From positions 29,619,628-29,679,627 of the forward strand of contig OZ037767.1 in the NCBI GenBank assembly GCA_964035545.1: a stretch of 60,000 bases of DNA, given 5' to 3'. Position numbers and translations under genes: made by a program. The first letter of the stretch is position 1. The number at the start of each line of letters is the position of its first letter. The DNA is from Bugula neritina. Its lineage: Eukaryota > Bryozoa > Gymnolaemata > Cheilostomatida > Bugulidae. This document shows positions 21,634 through 41,394 of the stretch, in pieces. The notes under the pieces were generated by a model. It ran no database searches, was not told the DNA's origin, and saw only the letters and a program-made list of their open reading frames with translations.

Positions 21634-24560
21634 ATCACAACACTGCAAAGACTATTTTTAAAATTGCTGTTGGGAAGCTTTATTTGTCCCAAAGTCCTCA
21701 CCTGAACTTCGTTTGGAAAGTTTCGTTGGTTACTGTTGTCAAGAGACGCTGATAACAACTCCAGTTTGCTCACTATCTAAGTGTGGTAAAACCCAGTTAA
21801 TTCCCAGGGTCGCATGTAGGCCTGGTCAGGCTAGGGTTTGCCATAATTATATTATATAACACTTGCAAACAATAACATTGTTATTCTTTATCTTGTTGTA
21901 TGTGCATAACAAGTCAATTTTATACTGTAGTTACATTAGAAATCTCTACACATAAACTTCTGAACAAGAATTCTAAGCTATTGTCAGTAGTCAAAGTTAG
22001 GGGATACGAAAGAGTGCACGGCAACCCATAACATTCTGGATCACTGGCTATTATTTGCTGATCATACTGTAGCTGATCAAGTTTTTTATTTTTTTTTAAT
22101 ATCAACTATGAACTTTTAAATGCCCGAGATGGCTTAAAATTAGCTGACAATAAATGATTTATTTAGCTTTTAAATCTAATAGTGTACTTGAATTTGGACA
22201 CTAAGCTTCAATTTATCAAAAGCAATTTATTCATTAAATATAAATACCAAAATTCAAGCAGCACATTTGATAGCTGACTGTTACTTCTATTTTGGTACCA
22301 GTTGGTACCTAGGTCTATATATGCAGGTAAATATTTGTCAAGAAAGTGTCAACATTATTGTAAGTAGTAACTGGACTAGGGAATTTACTTTTTGCAGCCT
22401 GTGAAAGTTGTACAAGTAAGCATTATGGCTCTAGGAGAAGAACAAACAAACATGTTTATTCTAAAGTGAATATATAGCTGCAATATCTTTTAAACCTTTT
22501 AACAAACTCGCCCCTATGACTGTTGGTCATCAGTAAAACTTTTCTTCTTAACAGGATTTGTTGTGGAAGAGAGACAAAAAACTATCTTTCGCAAGATTAT
22601 GGCTCATAATAGAAGGATTAATATGCATTCTATGTTGCAGAGAAGATGGGGTGCTGTAAAACATTGATGTCTCCTATAGCTACACACACTAGAACTAAAA
22701 TAATCAACTAATTCTGCTGAAAATGAAGTTTAATGTTTTGTTCTTTAGTATTTTTCAAACAGATCTTCATTTTGAAAATCTTTCTATACATCAAACTGTG
22801 AACAATGTTGAAGTTTTACCAAGTAAGATGTACACAGATGGTGAGATAGCTAGGTAGCTGCTAAGCCATCATAACCACATCTGCAACAAAAGCAAACAAA
22901 TGTTGCTGCTTTGACTCTAAGTCAACTTCGTACTGGCATCTCTTAAGTCAGCAGTAACCAAGCTCTCTAATCATCCTGAAATAAAGTAAAATTTAACAAT
23001 TATGCAATATGACAGAGTTATAGTTGTATTGATGGAACCTTTGTCGATAAATCCAGTGTGTAAATAATGATGACAACTACCCCCTACAGTTGGTTGAATA
23101 TAATAAAATCATTCTCCCCCCCCCATCCCTCCTCCACTTGTTCCCCCCACCATAATATAGCTAGTATTATGTAACTATCTTTAGCTGTATGTATGCTAGC
23201 ATAGTGCTACCAATTGTTTCAGTAAACTTAATTGCTACTAAATGGAATTCCTTAGTAGTACTAGCATACCACAAATAAATTAGAATAAAAGTTATTCATT
23301 GACTACAGCTAACTTATAATTTTATAAAGATACATTAATTCAATTGTTAATCTGTCACATTTCACATTAATTTAGTATCTTAAGAATTAAGATCTTAAGG
23401 ATTGCTTTCAAGCTGTAGTATGAGTATTATAAGTAATCTTGATTTATCGTTGCGGATCAGATCAGCTGTGACGTGCCCAGTCTTGGTCGTGTCATCGGAA
23501 GTTACTGAGTAGTATTCCTTTAGGATTATAATGACAAGTTTGTCTATCTCCCTTCAAACTATTCAGAAACAGTTATGAGCTTTACTATAAGATGCAGGGA
23601 CAACGTGTTTGCATGTATTTGAAAAGTCTGTATTTCTCTGTATGTTAGATCCCGTAGTTAGAAGCAAGCAGTCTAACAAGTGTTGAATATTAGCACTTCA
23701 TTTCGTTAGACTAGAGAACCAAATGGTGTATCATGATGGGCGGGTAGCCATAACCCATCAAAGATTTACCGTGATTATTAGATCTAATGCGATGTATACA
23801 AATATTATAAAGTATATTCTGTCCACAATTTGAAAAGACAATGAACTAGAATTGCTTTTGAAGATATAGCTAGCAAATATAGTGCCCATAGTAGCAGTGA
23901 AAAAGACTTTTAAAGTTAGCAAAATTGTTGGAAATCCAATAGAGGGTGTGCTATATTTGCAGAAAAAGTGATGTCATAACATGCGCTGCCTTCTAGATTT
24001 TGAATTCTGAATTAATAGTCACATGCAATACGTTGCATGATGATTGACATTAGAAAAATACAGTTGTTAGCTTTAAAAAGCCAGTTGCAATGAAATATAC
24101 TCCAGTTAGGTTACCATAGCTCTAACAGAACACTTTTAAGCTCCTAAAAACAATACAAGTACAGAAATTCATTTAATTAGTAGCCTCAAACCTTTTTAAA
24201 CAAAATAGTAGTGAGATTTCCAGCTCTGCCAAACATTGTCAGTTGGGTAATGGTTATAAAGATGTTACTGATGAGATGAACTAGCTAATATATTTCATTT
24301 CAGTAGACATTATGGCCATGTAACTGCTTACATTTACTTTGTAAATCTTGATATCTGGGTGAACCCACAGACTATATATTATATTATTTAACATTAGCAT
24401 GGGATTACTTGAAAAATGACATGCACTACATTTATTCGTTGCCGGAAAGTCGATTAAAGATAAGTCGTCTCTTTAAAAGTAGCGGATATAATATCTTGGC
24501 TCGTTTTATGTGCTGAATGTATATAATATGTGGGTATTTATACTAAATATCCCTCTGAGC

Positions 24561-24596
24561 TGTACCATTATACATCGTTTGGAGTATAATGGTACA
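24561..24596. repeat. perfect 12-bp hairpin
   Basis: TGTACCATTATA and its exact inverse TATAATGGTACA flank a 12-base loop. There is no T-run or gene nearby to make it a terminator. Confidence 0.7.
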
Positions 24597-27431
24597 TGTG
24601 AAACTATATCTGCATGGACAAACTAAGAAATTGACTTCGATTGCTTAAAGGAAATATTATCAAGTATCGATATTAAATAATTAAACATCAGATGACCAAA
24701 AGACTATGTTGTACACTTTATCTGTTGAGTTGACACTTTTTTCATGATATAACGAAACAATGTCATTTTAATTCTTAATGGGCATTTAGCATGCTTCAAG
24801 GTGGCTTGGCGACTCCGTTGTGCAATGTTGCAACAATAGACATTCACTTCGGTCCATGTGTCCAACTATCTCAAGGACTTTTAACTGAAATAGTAACGTA
24901 CTACTATAGCCCAGCCTAGACTGCTGCAGTATTTTTTTCTTACTAAGTTTTGTCCAGGAATCTTCTCTGAATAGTAGTTCCAATTTTGACTACCATTTCA
25001 TTCATAAGGTGAAGATACGCTAATATTATTGCCTGGCCTACAATCATTATAGTTGTGATAAAAGTCATGCATTGAATGAGTATATCTCATGAAATCAAAA
25101 AATCTGAACTGAAGCAATAAAATCAGAATTACAGGTAAATAAAGGCTTCCATGCAAATCTGGTCTCATCTTAGCTAATCTTATTTCTAACAAAAAATGAT
25201 ATTGACAGTCAATGTGTTTACTAGTAATGATTTCCTGCTTATTCTATTCATTTAGCTGCACCTTCTACCTCAGCATATTTAAGTAGTAACTTATGTTCTT
25301 CTATTTAGCAGAGCTCACTAGACAAATACAGGCTGTTTATTAGTGGTAATGTAGGCAAAACCTGTGAGGATAGCCATATTTATCTCTATAGGACTCATAA
25401 TTAAGAATGTAATTAAAAAAGATGCTAGGATTAATATGCTAAGCTAAATGAAATGACGTAGAAGCTGGTAGCAGTATTAAGCTGGGGAAACGATAAGCCA
25501 ACGGCTGTGATAATCTACTAGCTAAATAATGTCTTTAGTGGCTTAGTTTTACAGACGGCCTCTAGATTTATATATCACATCTTTCAGCTTATCTAAAAAA
25601 TATGATTTGATAATCTCTGCAGCTTTAATCTACAGGAAACGTAGTGCTACATTTTTTTGCAACTGTTATTGGAGCAAATTACACAATACGTTGCCGTTGG
25701 ACTCATTTTGCACCGGGCAAACAGACGTTGTGCATGTCACGGAGAAGCTTTTTATTTTTAGAAAGCTTTTGCAACTGGAATTTCATAATCAGCTGTTACT
25801 CAGTTTATAATTATTATATATTTTTAGTTTATATGATGCATGCAGAAAGCTAGCTGGCCTTATAATAGACTACAAAGGAAGAGTTTGGTACGGAGTATAC
25901 TGCCTAGTTATAGTATAATAGCTGACCAGTATTATAAAGCACTTAGCTTAGATTAAACTTTTTTATCGACGCTAGCAACGCCTACTGTTAAGCAGCATTT
26001 CTACCTTCTATTACAGAGACTAAAGATTTCGCCATGATGCAAACCAGGGTTTAAGATTACACCCCATTTTTATCTTCCACTCCTTCTTTTGCAGCTGGGG
26101 CAAAGGTACAAATAAACATAGACAATTGAAATATTGATGGATTTTGCTACTATTGTATTATTTAAATGTTGTTTTAGTTAGAATTTGTTAATATTTGCTA
26201 AATTTTGAACTATGTTTGCAATACAATACTATATATACTGCAATAAGATTCACTATTGGTATTAAATTAGTTTTAATCATTAACATTTGAAGTAATTATT
26301 AATAACTGCCAATTAAAATTTTAGTTGCATATTGTGTAAAAAACTACTTATTAGCCAAGCAGTAAAATAAAGTACTGAAACGAAAGTTAAAATAAAATAT
26401 TGCAAAAAACCTGCTGTAAAATAGTGTGGGAATCTCCACTGAATAATTAACTTACATGGTGTTATATAACTTATTTTATTTTATGCCATTGACTTTTGCC
26501 TTTTAGTTTGTGTAAAACAAGAGACAGAGTAGAAAGCAAATGCATATGCTTCAAGATATAAACTTGTTCTTATTACTTATGATTTCATTTAGACAATAAG
26601 TTGGCAGCAAAGTTCTATATTAACGAACAGACAGACTGTTAATGAAACTCAAGCTATAGATAAAGCTGGGGGTTTGTATGCCCGGTCCATAAGATAATAT
26701 GAAAAACGGTCTATTGGCAATATAATTGTTTCCTCTTTTCCAGGTCACTGATGAGCCCAAAATCAGCATGGGTGTCACAATTTGGCATCAGCACCGTCAT
26801 AAACAATTATGTGCTGACTTAGGAGCTTTAACTCTGGGTTTGTCCTCAGAGTTTACTCCTCGTGTATTACTAAAAGTTAGTGGCCGTTTGAAATAAGAGT
26901 TTTCATTCTCCAAGATAAGCTATCTTTCCAAACTAGTGAGTCACATCTGCCCAAAGTCCCTTCAACTCTTCTTTTAGTAGAAGCAGGTCTGTCAGGCAGA
27001 TATCTACACCTACCCCTAAGTTGGCTAATAGTTGGACTTTTTGTCAGAGGCTATTTGAGAGCATATCTGAGAGTGATAGGTTTTACTCTTTAGACGTAAC
27101 AGCCTTGGAACTTGACATATAAGAGCGAGTAAATGTAGTAAGTACACACAACTCCACACATATTGCTTATAGTTGTTACAGAACTGCATTCAACTGGATA
27201 ACAATTTTAACGTGTATTTTTAATATTTGTATTTTTGTATCCTCAAGGTAAAATTATATACAATTATGGTAATAGTTCAATGATTCAGCAATATTTTTCC
27301 TGAAAGCTACGAGGAAAGACATACCGTTGAAAACTTTATGCATAGCATTAAACAGTTTTGTACTGACTTTTTCACATTTGCAGGTAACTTTGTCACCAAA
27401 GATAAAAGCTATCCAGGTTTTTGGCTATAAG

Positions 27432-27816
27432 TTAAGGCCTGGCCTCACTATCGTGAAAATCACACGAAATCGTCTATTTGACATGAAAAAACGTTCGTAC
27501 GAGAAAATCTGAGGGAATTCAAACGAAATCATTTTTGTTGAGTGTACACAACGATGACGGTGAACAAAAAGTCACAATCGACGATAAGTACCATTTGATT
27601 GGTCAATAGAATTTTAGCAACAGTAATTATTTCATTTCTACCACGTTTCTTTATTAGGCAATTTTCTGCTGTTTGTACCTCGTGCAAGACTCATTCACGG
27701 ACTATTTATTATTTGTTTCGGCCGACGAGTGTGTGGCTGGTCATAACGAGAGGATAACTCACCAAAATCGTCACACGATTTCGTGTGATTCTCACCATCG
27801 TGAGGCCAGGCCTTTA
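27432..27816. mobile_element. 379-bp MITE with TTA target duplications
   Basis: Terminal inverted repeats of about 39 bp (36 matching) begin AGGCCTGGCCTCAC at 27435 and end GTGAGGCCAGGCCT at 27813. TTA flanks both ends (27432-27434 and 27814-27816). Size, lack of coding and the 3-bp TTA duplication fit a PIF/Harbinger-type MITE. The interior is more GC-rich than its surroundings. Confidence 0.75.
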
Positions 27817-30800
27817 GAAAAATGTCAGATGCATGATTGATGGAAATAACATAATACCACTTTGTTTATTATTTATCGTTGGTAAATATTGCATAAGATC
27901 ATTCTTCCTCAAAACTTGTTATAATACAGAAATAATTTATCAAGCTGATTGCATAACATCTCTGCAAGAACATAGTGGAAATGTATTGTTTAGAGTGGCA
28001 GCATGCAAGACATGAGCTGCCAGAAGTTTAAACTACCCATGCTCAATAAGTTCAATAAAATATAGATGATAGAACATAATCAGCTGCTTTGTAACAAAAG
28101 ATTGTCTGAAAAAAAATTCAAAGCAAATTATTTATGTTTTATTATATTGCAACATCTACTACATGTGCATTGTAAACTCAAAAGTGTACCTAATCGTGTG
28201 ACTGCTTGTCTCGCAAATTCATTGAAGATTTTTCGCAAACTAACTTGATATTTCTTTAGACTATCTAAGCTATCAAAATTTTACAATTTTGTTTTTGTCA
28301 ACTGTATGAAACTAATACTAGTAGACTTTGATATACACTAGTTGAGTAAACTTATATAATAAGGGCTTATCTAATGACATAAAACATCAACACATATGTT
28401 ATTGTTTACACAGCTGTTCTCCGTCTCTTTATCTTCATGTACTAGCTCTTGTAAGGAGGGGATGATTCTGAAAACTAAAACGGTTTCTTTTGAAGTATAA
28501 CATAATTTGCATTATTGCTTATAAGCAATACTGTCCGGCATTCGAAATTTTACCATTATCAACATAATATTATGTATGGACAACTTCTAAACTAAACTTT
28601 ATCATTGAAACAAAATCGTAAGAATAAATTTGAAGTACACTTAACACTTCTATTACAAGGAAGTTGCAACTGCCAAGTTGAAGATTTTGACTTTTAACAA
28701 AAGACAGTATTATTTCAATTGAAATGATTGACATTCTAAGTTAGCTTATCAAAAGCGTTTTAGCTGCATATTTTGTTTAAACAAGGAAAAGTAGATTTAA
28801 GTCAAAATATCTTTATGTTGCACTGTAGCTAAATTGCTATTCAAATATGTAAATGCTTTTTTAAAGCACTTCGAGTTCTATCTTCTCCTAATCAATTACC
28901 TAATGTAATAGAAAGGAATTTTACTCATTCAGTTGTAATACTGATTCTTGTAAACTAGAAGTGTTTATACTTTTTGGGGTGTTGCTTGCCACAGAATACA
29001 AATGGCTGGTTTTAAAGCTGGTGTCAAACAATACTTTCAACTAAAAGCTCGTGTGGAAGTATCCATTTTGTACGACAGGATAATATATATATCTATAAAG
29101 GAAAAACTAAAAAGATATAATGATCTGTTGACTATAGCTTTTAATACTAGATCATTTATGTTACGGAGCTATATAATGGAAATGGAACTGTAACAGTAGC
29201 TAAATGTATAGAATAGTATTGAGGATTAAAAAGTAATAGCACTAGGAAATGTGATTTCCTTGTGTTACCAGACAATGCCAAACCTAACTACCCACACAGG
29301 TTGTAGTCTCTATTTATCATCTTTAAAAAGAAATACAATAGAAGTTACAGTGACACATAATTGACATGTAGAGTTGACAATACACAATTTATATCTGCCC
29401 ACTCCATTAAAAACTTTTTACACACCTCTACGATTTTTTTACATAATGAATGATATATTAACAATTGTATTTTTATATGACTTTGTTGGTTGAACTGTCC
29501 CAGGCATGCAATAACACAACAATTTATTTGCAATCCTAAATATAATATGATATAATATGATGTTTGATACTTTAAGTGAATTACTTATAGGTGTGCAGTT
29601 TTCATAGTAATTGTCTTCTCTTGTGAACTTCTATGCGTCTGCTTATAATAGCTATGTTATTGAGGTTATTGTAATGCCAGCTGTGCCGTCCAATATCTTA
29701 CAGAATATGTCTAAAAAGTTGTTTACTTACATTAACACACTTTCACTGAAAGTGCATATAAGTTCTTTCAGTAACTTATATGTATTGCAACATTTTCTTC
29801 AAGCTTTTACTCTTGAAGAATATTAATTTGCTAAAATAAATGTTCAGCTAAAAAGACTGCAACTAACTAACTTCCCATTTTTTGATTGCTTCTCTAATTG
29901 ATAGTATATAGATCTCTAATAAATCAGAGTTGCAACTTTAAAATTCCGACAGATTTTCAATTTTCGGTTGCACTTGAAAAGTCGGAAGAATTTCAATATC
30001 GAAAAGACTTAACTTATTCAACACTGCATGTGAGGGTAATTTATAAATAGCAAGTAGGCTACTATTAATTAATTAAAGGAAGAGATTATTAAGAGTGATG
30101 GAATACTTCTGTTAAAGTAAAGAATATGTTCTTTCAATCATGTCCTAATTTTGATCTTGTGGTACATGCTGTACCTTTTATAAAACAAACAATTTTTAAA
30201 TTTGCATATAAAAAATTTAAAAAAGATACAGATTATTGCCATCCAATGCAGTGTAGAGTACTTCTAAAATATGCTGCTAGCGATTACATAATTTGAGTCC
30301 TAAAAGTTTTAGTCAATCAATCACCTAGTGCTCGAAAAGGGTTTTACCTTTATTATACTCTAGTATTATTATCAAAGTATTACACCAAGTCTAATCACAT
30401 AAGGTGATTATTACAAGACATTACGACTTGCATACTTTTCCAAATACAGTGGAAATATTCCACTATTCTCATGATACGTTTTATGAGTCATGCAGCTTGG
30501 TTTATTTCCAGCTTTCAATACAGTTTAGCTCCGGTTCAGTCTAAGCGATATTGTTAGTTTTACACATGATTTCAAAACATACAGCAACACTTTATACTAG
30601 CTTTTTTGCAGTAACGGCTTTTGCTGCTCATTAAATTACATGTATGGGTAACTGCTGAATTGAAATTTCATATCTCAAGCAATATTATTAGCCTACAAAA
30701 CTTAAGGTCCCAAGGCTTATTTCTCTGCACTAACTCACTTCAATATCTGATCCTATTGGTCAGTATTAATCATGATAATTGGCTTTCCTCTATTAGTACT

Positions 30801-32759
30801 AACAAGGGCATGTCCTAAACTGTAATGACATAATATTATATTTGATTCGTCAAAAATGTCTTTCAGCATGTGGTAGCTTCTGCAAGAATTCAAACTCGGG
30901 ATAAAAATGTTAAATTTGCTTTAGGAATTATGATACTATTATAATAGTTATATACAATACTACAACGCATGGACTAAATGCAACAAATAAGCCCAAATAA
31001 CGTTTTATTTTAGATGTTCATTTATAAGGCAGAAACACAAACACTTGCGTCGGCTAATAGCTATAGATCACCTGCTCCTTCCTGACACTAGCTAGCATTT
31101 CCTGACACTAGCTAGCACTTCCTGGTACCTGCTGGCACAACTCATTTGTCTCAGAATAATTACACTACTTTATGTAAAGCCATACAATATAAATTATTAG
31201 CTTGTTTACTCTTCCTCAAAATACTTCTTACTTGGAGCAAGGCTAACTTTTAAAATATTTCTATATTTAGCTTGGACGAATTCCAATTACAGTGATAATT
31301 AAGTGATAATTTATTAGTTATTGGTCATCAATAGTGATTGATTGAAAACAATGTCCTCTTTGTATGAATCACATGATTTATGTTGAGCTTAGAGTGAATT
31401 CTGCCTGGCTCACTTCATATAAGTGACTTTCTATATTTATCCTACAAACCAGTTTTCTAGTTTCGAACACATTAGAATCAAAATAGGCACACAGAAAAAT
31501 ATAGTACTTTGCTTGCAGGATATTTTGCAATCTCTTACTTCTGATTGTCTGTAGATACATTTTTTAATAAATATATTCGGTTCATTTTACTAGGATATAT
31601 TTAAAAATTGACCTTTGCACAGCTTGATATTGAACTGTAATAAAATAATGTTATAATCCTCACTTTTGCATGCATTTTGAAAAAGGGTGTAACTTTTCAC
31701 ACTAAACACTGACTTTGTGGCTTGAGAACATTTCACAACAAAACATTACATTATCTGCAACACTGTGAATAAATAAATTGGCCATTAATTCTTAGAAATT
31801 TCCAAACACTGCACAACGCGTGATGCTATTACCCAATAGTTCATTAAACCAGAAAATATCTAACAGGACAGTCATATAGCAATCTGTTTAATGGTTATGT
31901 AATGGGTTTTTAAACGTATTTTGATTGAGTAACTGGGCCAAAAATAAAACAATTTGGATGAGGTTCACAGGTAGCATCCTACGTTGCCCAATTGCCATAC
32001 TTTTAGGTGCACTACTATTACGCATTATACATAAACAACATTATATATAATGCTTATGAAACAGCTCATTGGTAAGTATTGCAAAATAGCCTCTAAGCGT
32101 GGTACAGATTTTAATCAAGTACACTTTGGCAAATATATTTACACAGTGTGCTTACAATTTCCGCTGTTGAAAGAAAAGTAAATAACTGTACGGTTCTTCA
32201 CCATTAAACAAAGTGTCAAAAAATAAAGCGTTGGAAACAAAATAAAACCCTAGACCAAGTGCCTAAAGTTTTATTTAAAAAAATTATTATAAAATATATC
32301 GGTCAGTATTTACCAATCTGTTGTATTTTGCCTCAATAGATTTCATTTCAATGCTATCAATAATAAATATATATATATATAAATATAATATTATAAAAAG
32401 AAATAAAATAAATGCTCATAAGTATCTGAGAATAAGCATATTGCTAACAAATTGAGACATAGTAATCACATTGTATCTCATGAAAAATGGCATTTCATCT
32501 TAGCATATACAACATTTAATTTCCATCAAAAGCTGTGCTTAAATGAAAAATAAATAAATAAAGAAGAAAAGATACTAGAAAAAAGAAGTACTATATAATA
32601 TGGCAGTTTTTAGAGTTCAGATAGCCAGCGTGAATAGCGAGAGAAGGCAGCTGACAACTCCTAAATACATTGTCATTGCTCAATCATTATATTATAGAGA
32701 CAAGCAATGTCTGTGACATTGCCTATAACCTACATACTTTTAGAAATATCCAAATAGTC
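27817..32759. other. gene-free AT-rich DNA
   Basis: No exon or RNA gene was recognised. The only structured element is a triple repeat at 31071-31140; short frames look random. Confidence 0.55.
31071..31140. repeat. threefold repeat around TTCCTGACACTAGCTAGCA
   Basis: Two near-identical copies and one diverged copy of a roughly 20-bp unit in tandem. Confidence 0.8.
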
Positions 32760-32765
32760 TTTATT
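32760..32765 (-). terminator. ANKRD42 poly(A) signal
   Basis: AATAAA on the minus strand, about 95 nt past the ANKRD42 stop codon. Confidence 0.6.
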
Positions 32766-32801
32766 GCTATAATACACAAATTGCATGAAGCAGCAAAACA
32801 G

Positions 32802-32858
32802 TTTGACTTTAAACTATAAGCTTGAATTTGACTTTAAACTATAAGCTTGAATTTGACT

Positions 32859-32869
<11 letters not shown>
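32802..32869. repeat. 25-bp triplicate covering the ANKRD42 stop codon
   Basis: Three adjacent copies of a unit containing TTTGACTTTAAACTATA. The ANKRD42 stop (minus TAA, 32861-32859) lies in the third copy, so 3' UTR sequence was generated by duplicating the end of the coding region. Confidence 0.85.
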
Positions 32870-40029
<7,160 letters not shown>

Positions 40030-41394
40030 CTTGAAGCACTGTCGCTATGGTAATTGTGCAACAGAGTATCGTGTTTGACGTGAGTATAAGTAAGATACCA
40101 GTAGACAATTGACGAAGCGGATAGTGATTAGTCAACTGGTTATACGCGTCATAAATAGTATCGGTATTGTAGCCTATAATGATATACAAAAGAAAGCAAA
40201 AAAATAAGTAAATAATAAACCGCCCTCTTGTATAAGTTTTGCCAAGTTATCATTAATCGTAATAGTAGTCGTTGTGAGCTAGTGTATAATTTTGGCGGCA
40301 TTGATCCTTCGTAAAATGATCAAAATGCTTTGATTTATTAGCAAGGCGTTGAACTTTCGAACTAGCAGAATAATGCTCTATAAACAGCAAGCAAAATACC
40401 TCATAGGGGAAGATTTTCAAGTTTTTGAAGAAACACAGGGGTTGTAAAGAAAGATTTACAGTCATAAATATTTATGGTTTTGAGAAGTTATGTAAATTTG
40501 TTACTCTAATTAATAGATTCTCTATTTTTGTGATGGTTAGCTTTACCAGCTGCCTTTGTTCACGGACATCCTCCCTTAATGTGGAACTGTCACTGCATCA
40601 AACCTTACTTTATGTGAAACCTTTAGTTTGTGATCTGTTAATCTCTTAATTCTTACTTTTACTTCTTTATAATGTTATGAGCTTGCCACAGGCCTCACTA
40701 AACTATGATAAACAAATGTTAATGCTCTGACCTTGCATTACACAGCATGCATTTAATTAATTAAAGTTGTTGTTGTACAACAAGTATAATAAATGTGAAT
40801 AAGTATAATATTAATAAGTTTCAGTCAGTTGTAATAGTGAGGCCAACACATTCATTATACTATACAAACCAACTAGGAGAAGACAACTTTGCAAAGTTTG
40901 GCTGCATTTAGTCTGAGTATGTATCTTGTAGAAAAAACATCAGTATATCATTCTAGACTATTGCAGCGTTCTGTCAAACAGTAGATAATACATATAGCTA
41001 CACACTACTACTAAAAGAAGGAGCTGCATGTGGGCATGTTATTTCCACAATATAACTCAGGATATTGAAGTCGTGTCTGATAGTGAAAGATGAATAGTAT
41101 ATTTGGAGATTCACTAATTTAAATATATTTGAAGATGCATTTAATCCATATTATCACAGAATGGTATAGCTACAAAAGCAAAGCAAGATTTCTAAAAAAA
41201 TTGTATGACTATAAGTAAAATTTGCTTGCATAGATGACTACGTCATAAATTGGAAGCAAATTGTCTAATAATAAAAATCTTACAAAATTTTAACATTACA
41301 ATGTAAACAAAACTTTATGGTTAAATTTACCTTGCATAATATTTCAATCCAAATAAATAAATATTAAATTATATAAACATTGTCACAGCATGGT
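40030..41394. other. ANKRD42 upstream region and AK5 3' flank
   Basis: About 1.36 kb without a gene. It should hold the ANKRD42 promoter (right of 40029) and the AK5 3' UTR (left of 41395). A non-canonical CATAAA on the minus strand near 41325 could serve AK5; no AATAAA was noticed close to the stop. Confidence 0.5.
40041..40054 (-). promoter_or_regulatory. X-box-like RFX site upstream of ANKRD42
   Basis: Minus-strand ATTACCATAGCGAC fits the X-box consensus RYYNYY-N(1-3)-RRNRAC at every constrained position. It lies 12 bp before the start codon. X-boxes near the start mark ciliary genes in animals. The consensus is loose enough for chance hits, so this is suggestive only. Confidence 0.4.

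Larger units (their letters stand above)
20946..27431. other. gene-free AT-rich DNA with SINE-like relics
   Basis: No recognisable exon was found. It contains a tRNA-like pair at 21341-21633, a C-rich run near 23110 and a short perfect hairpin at 24561-24596. Confidence 0.55.
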
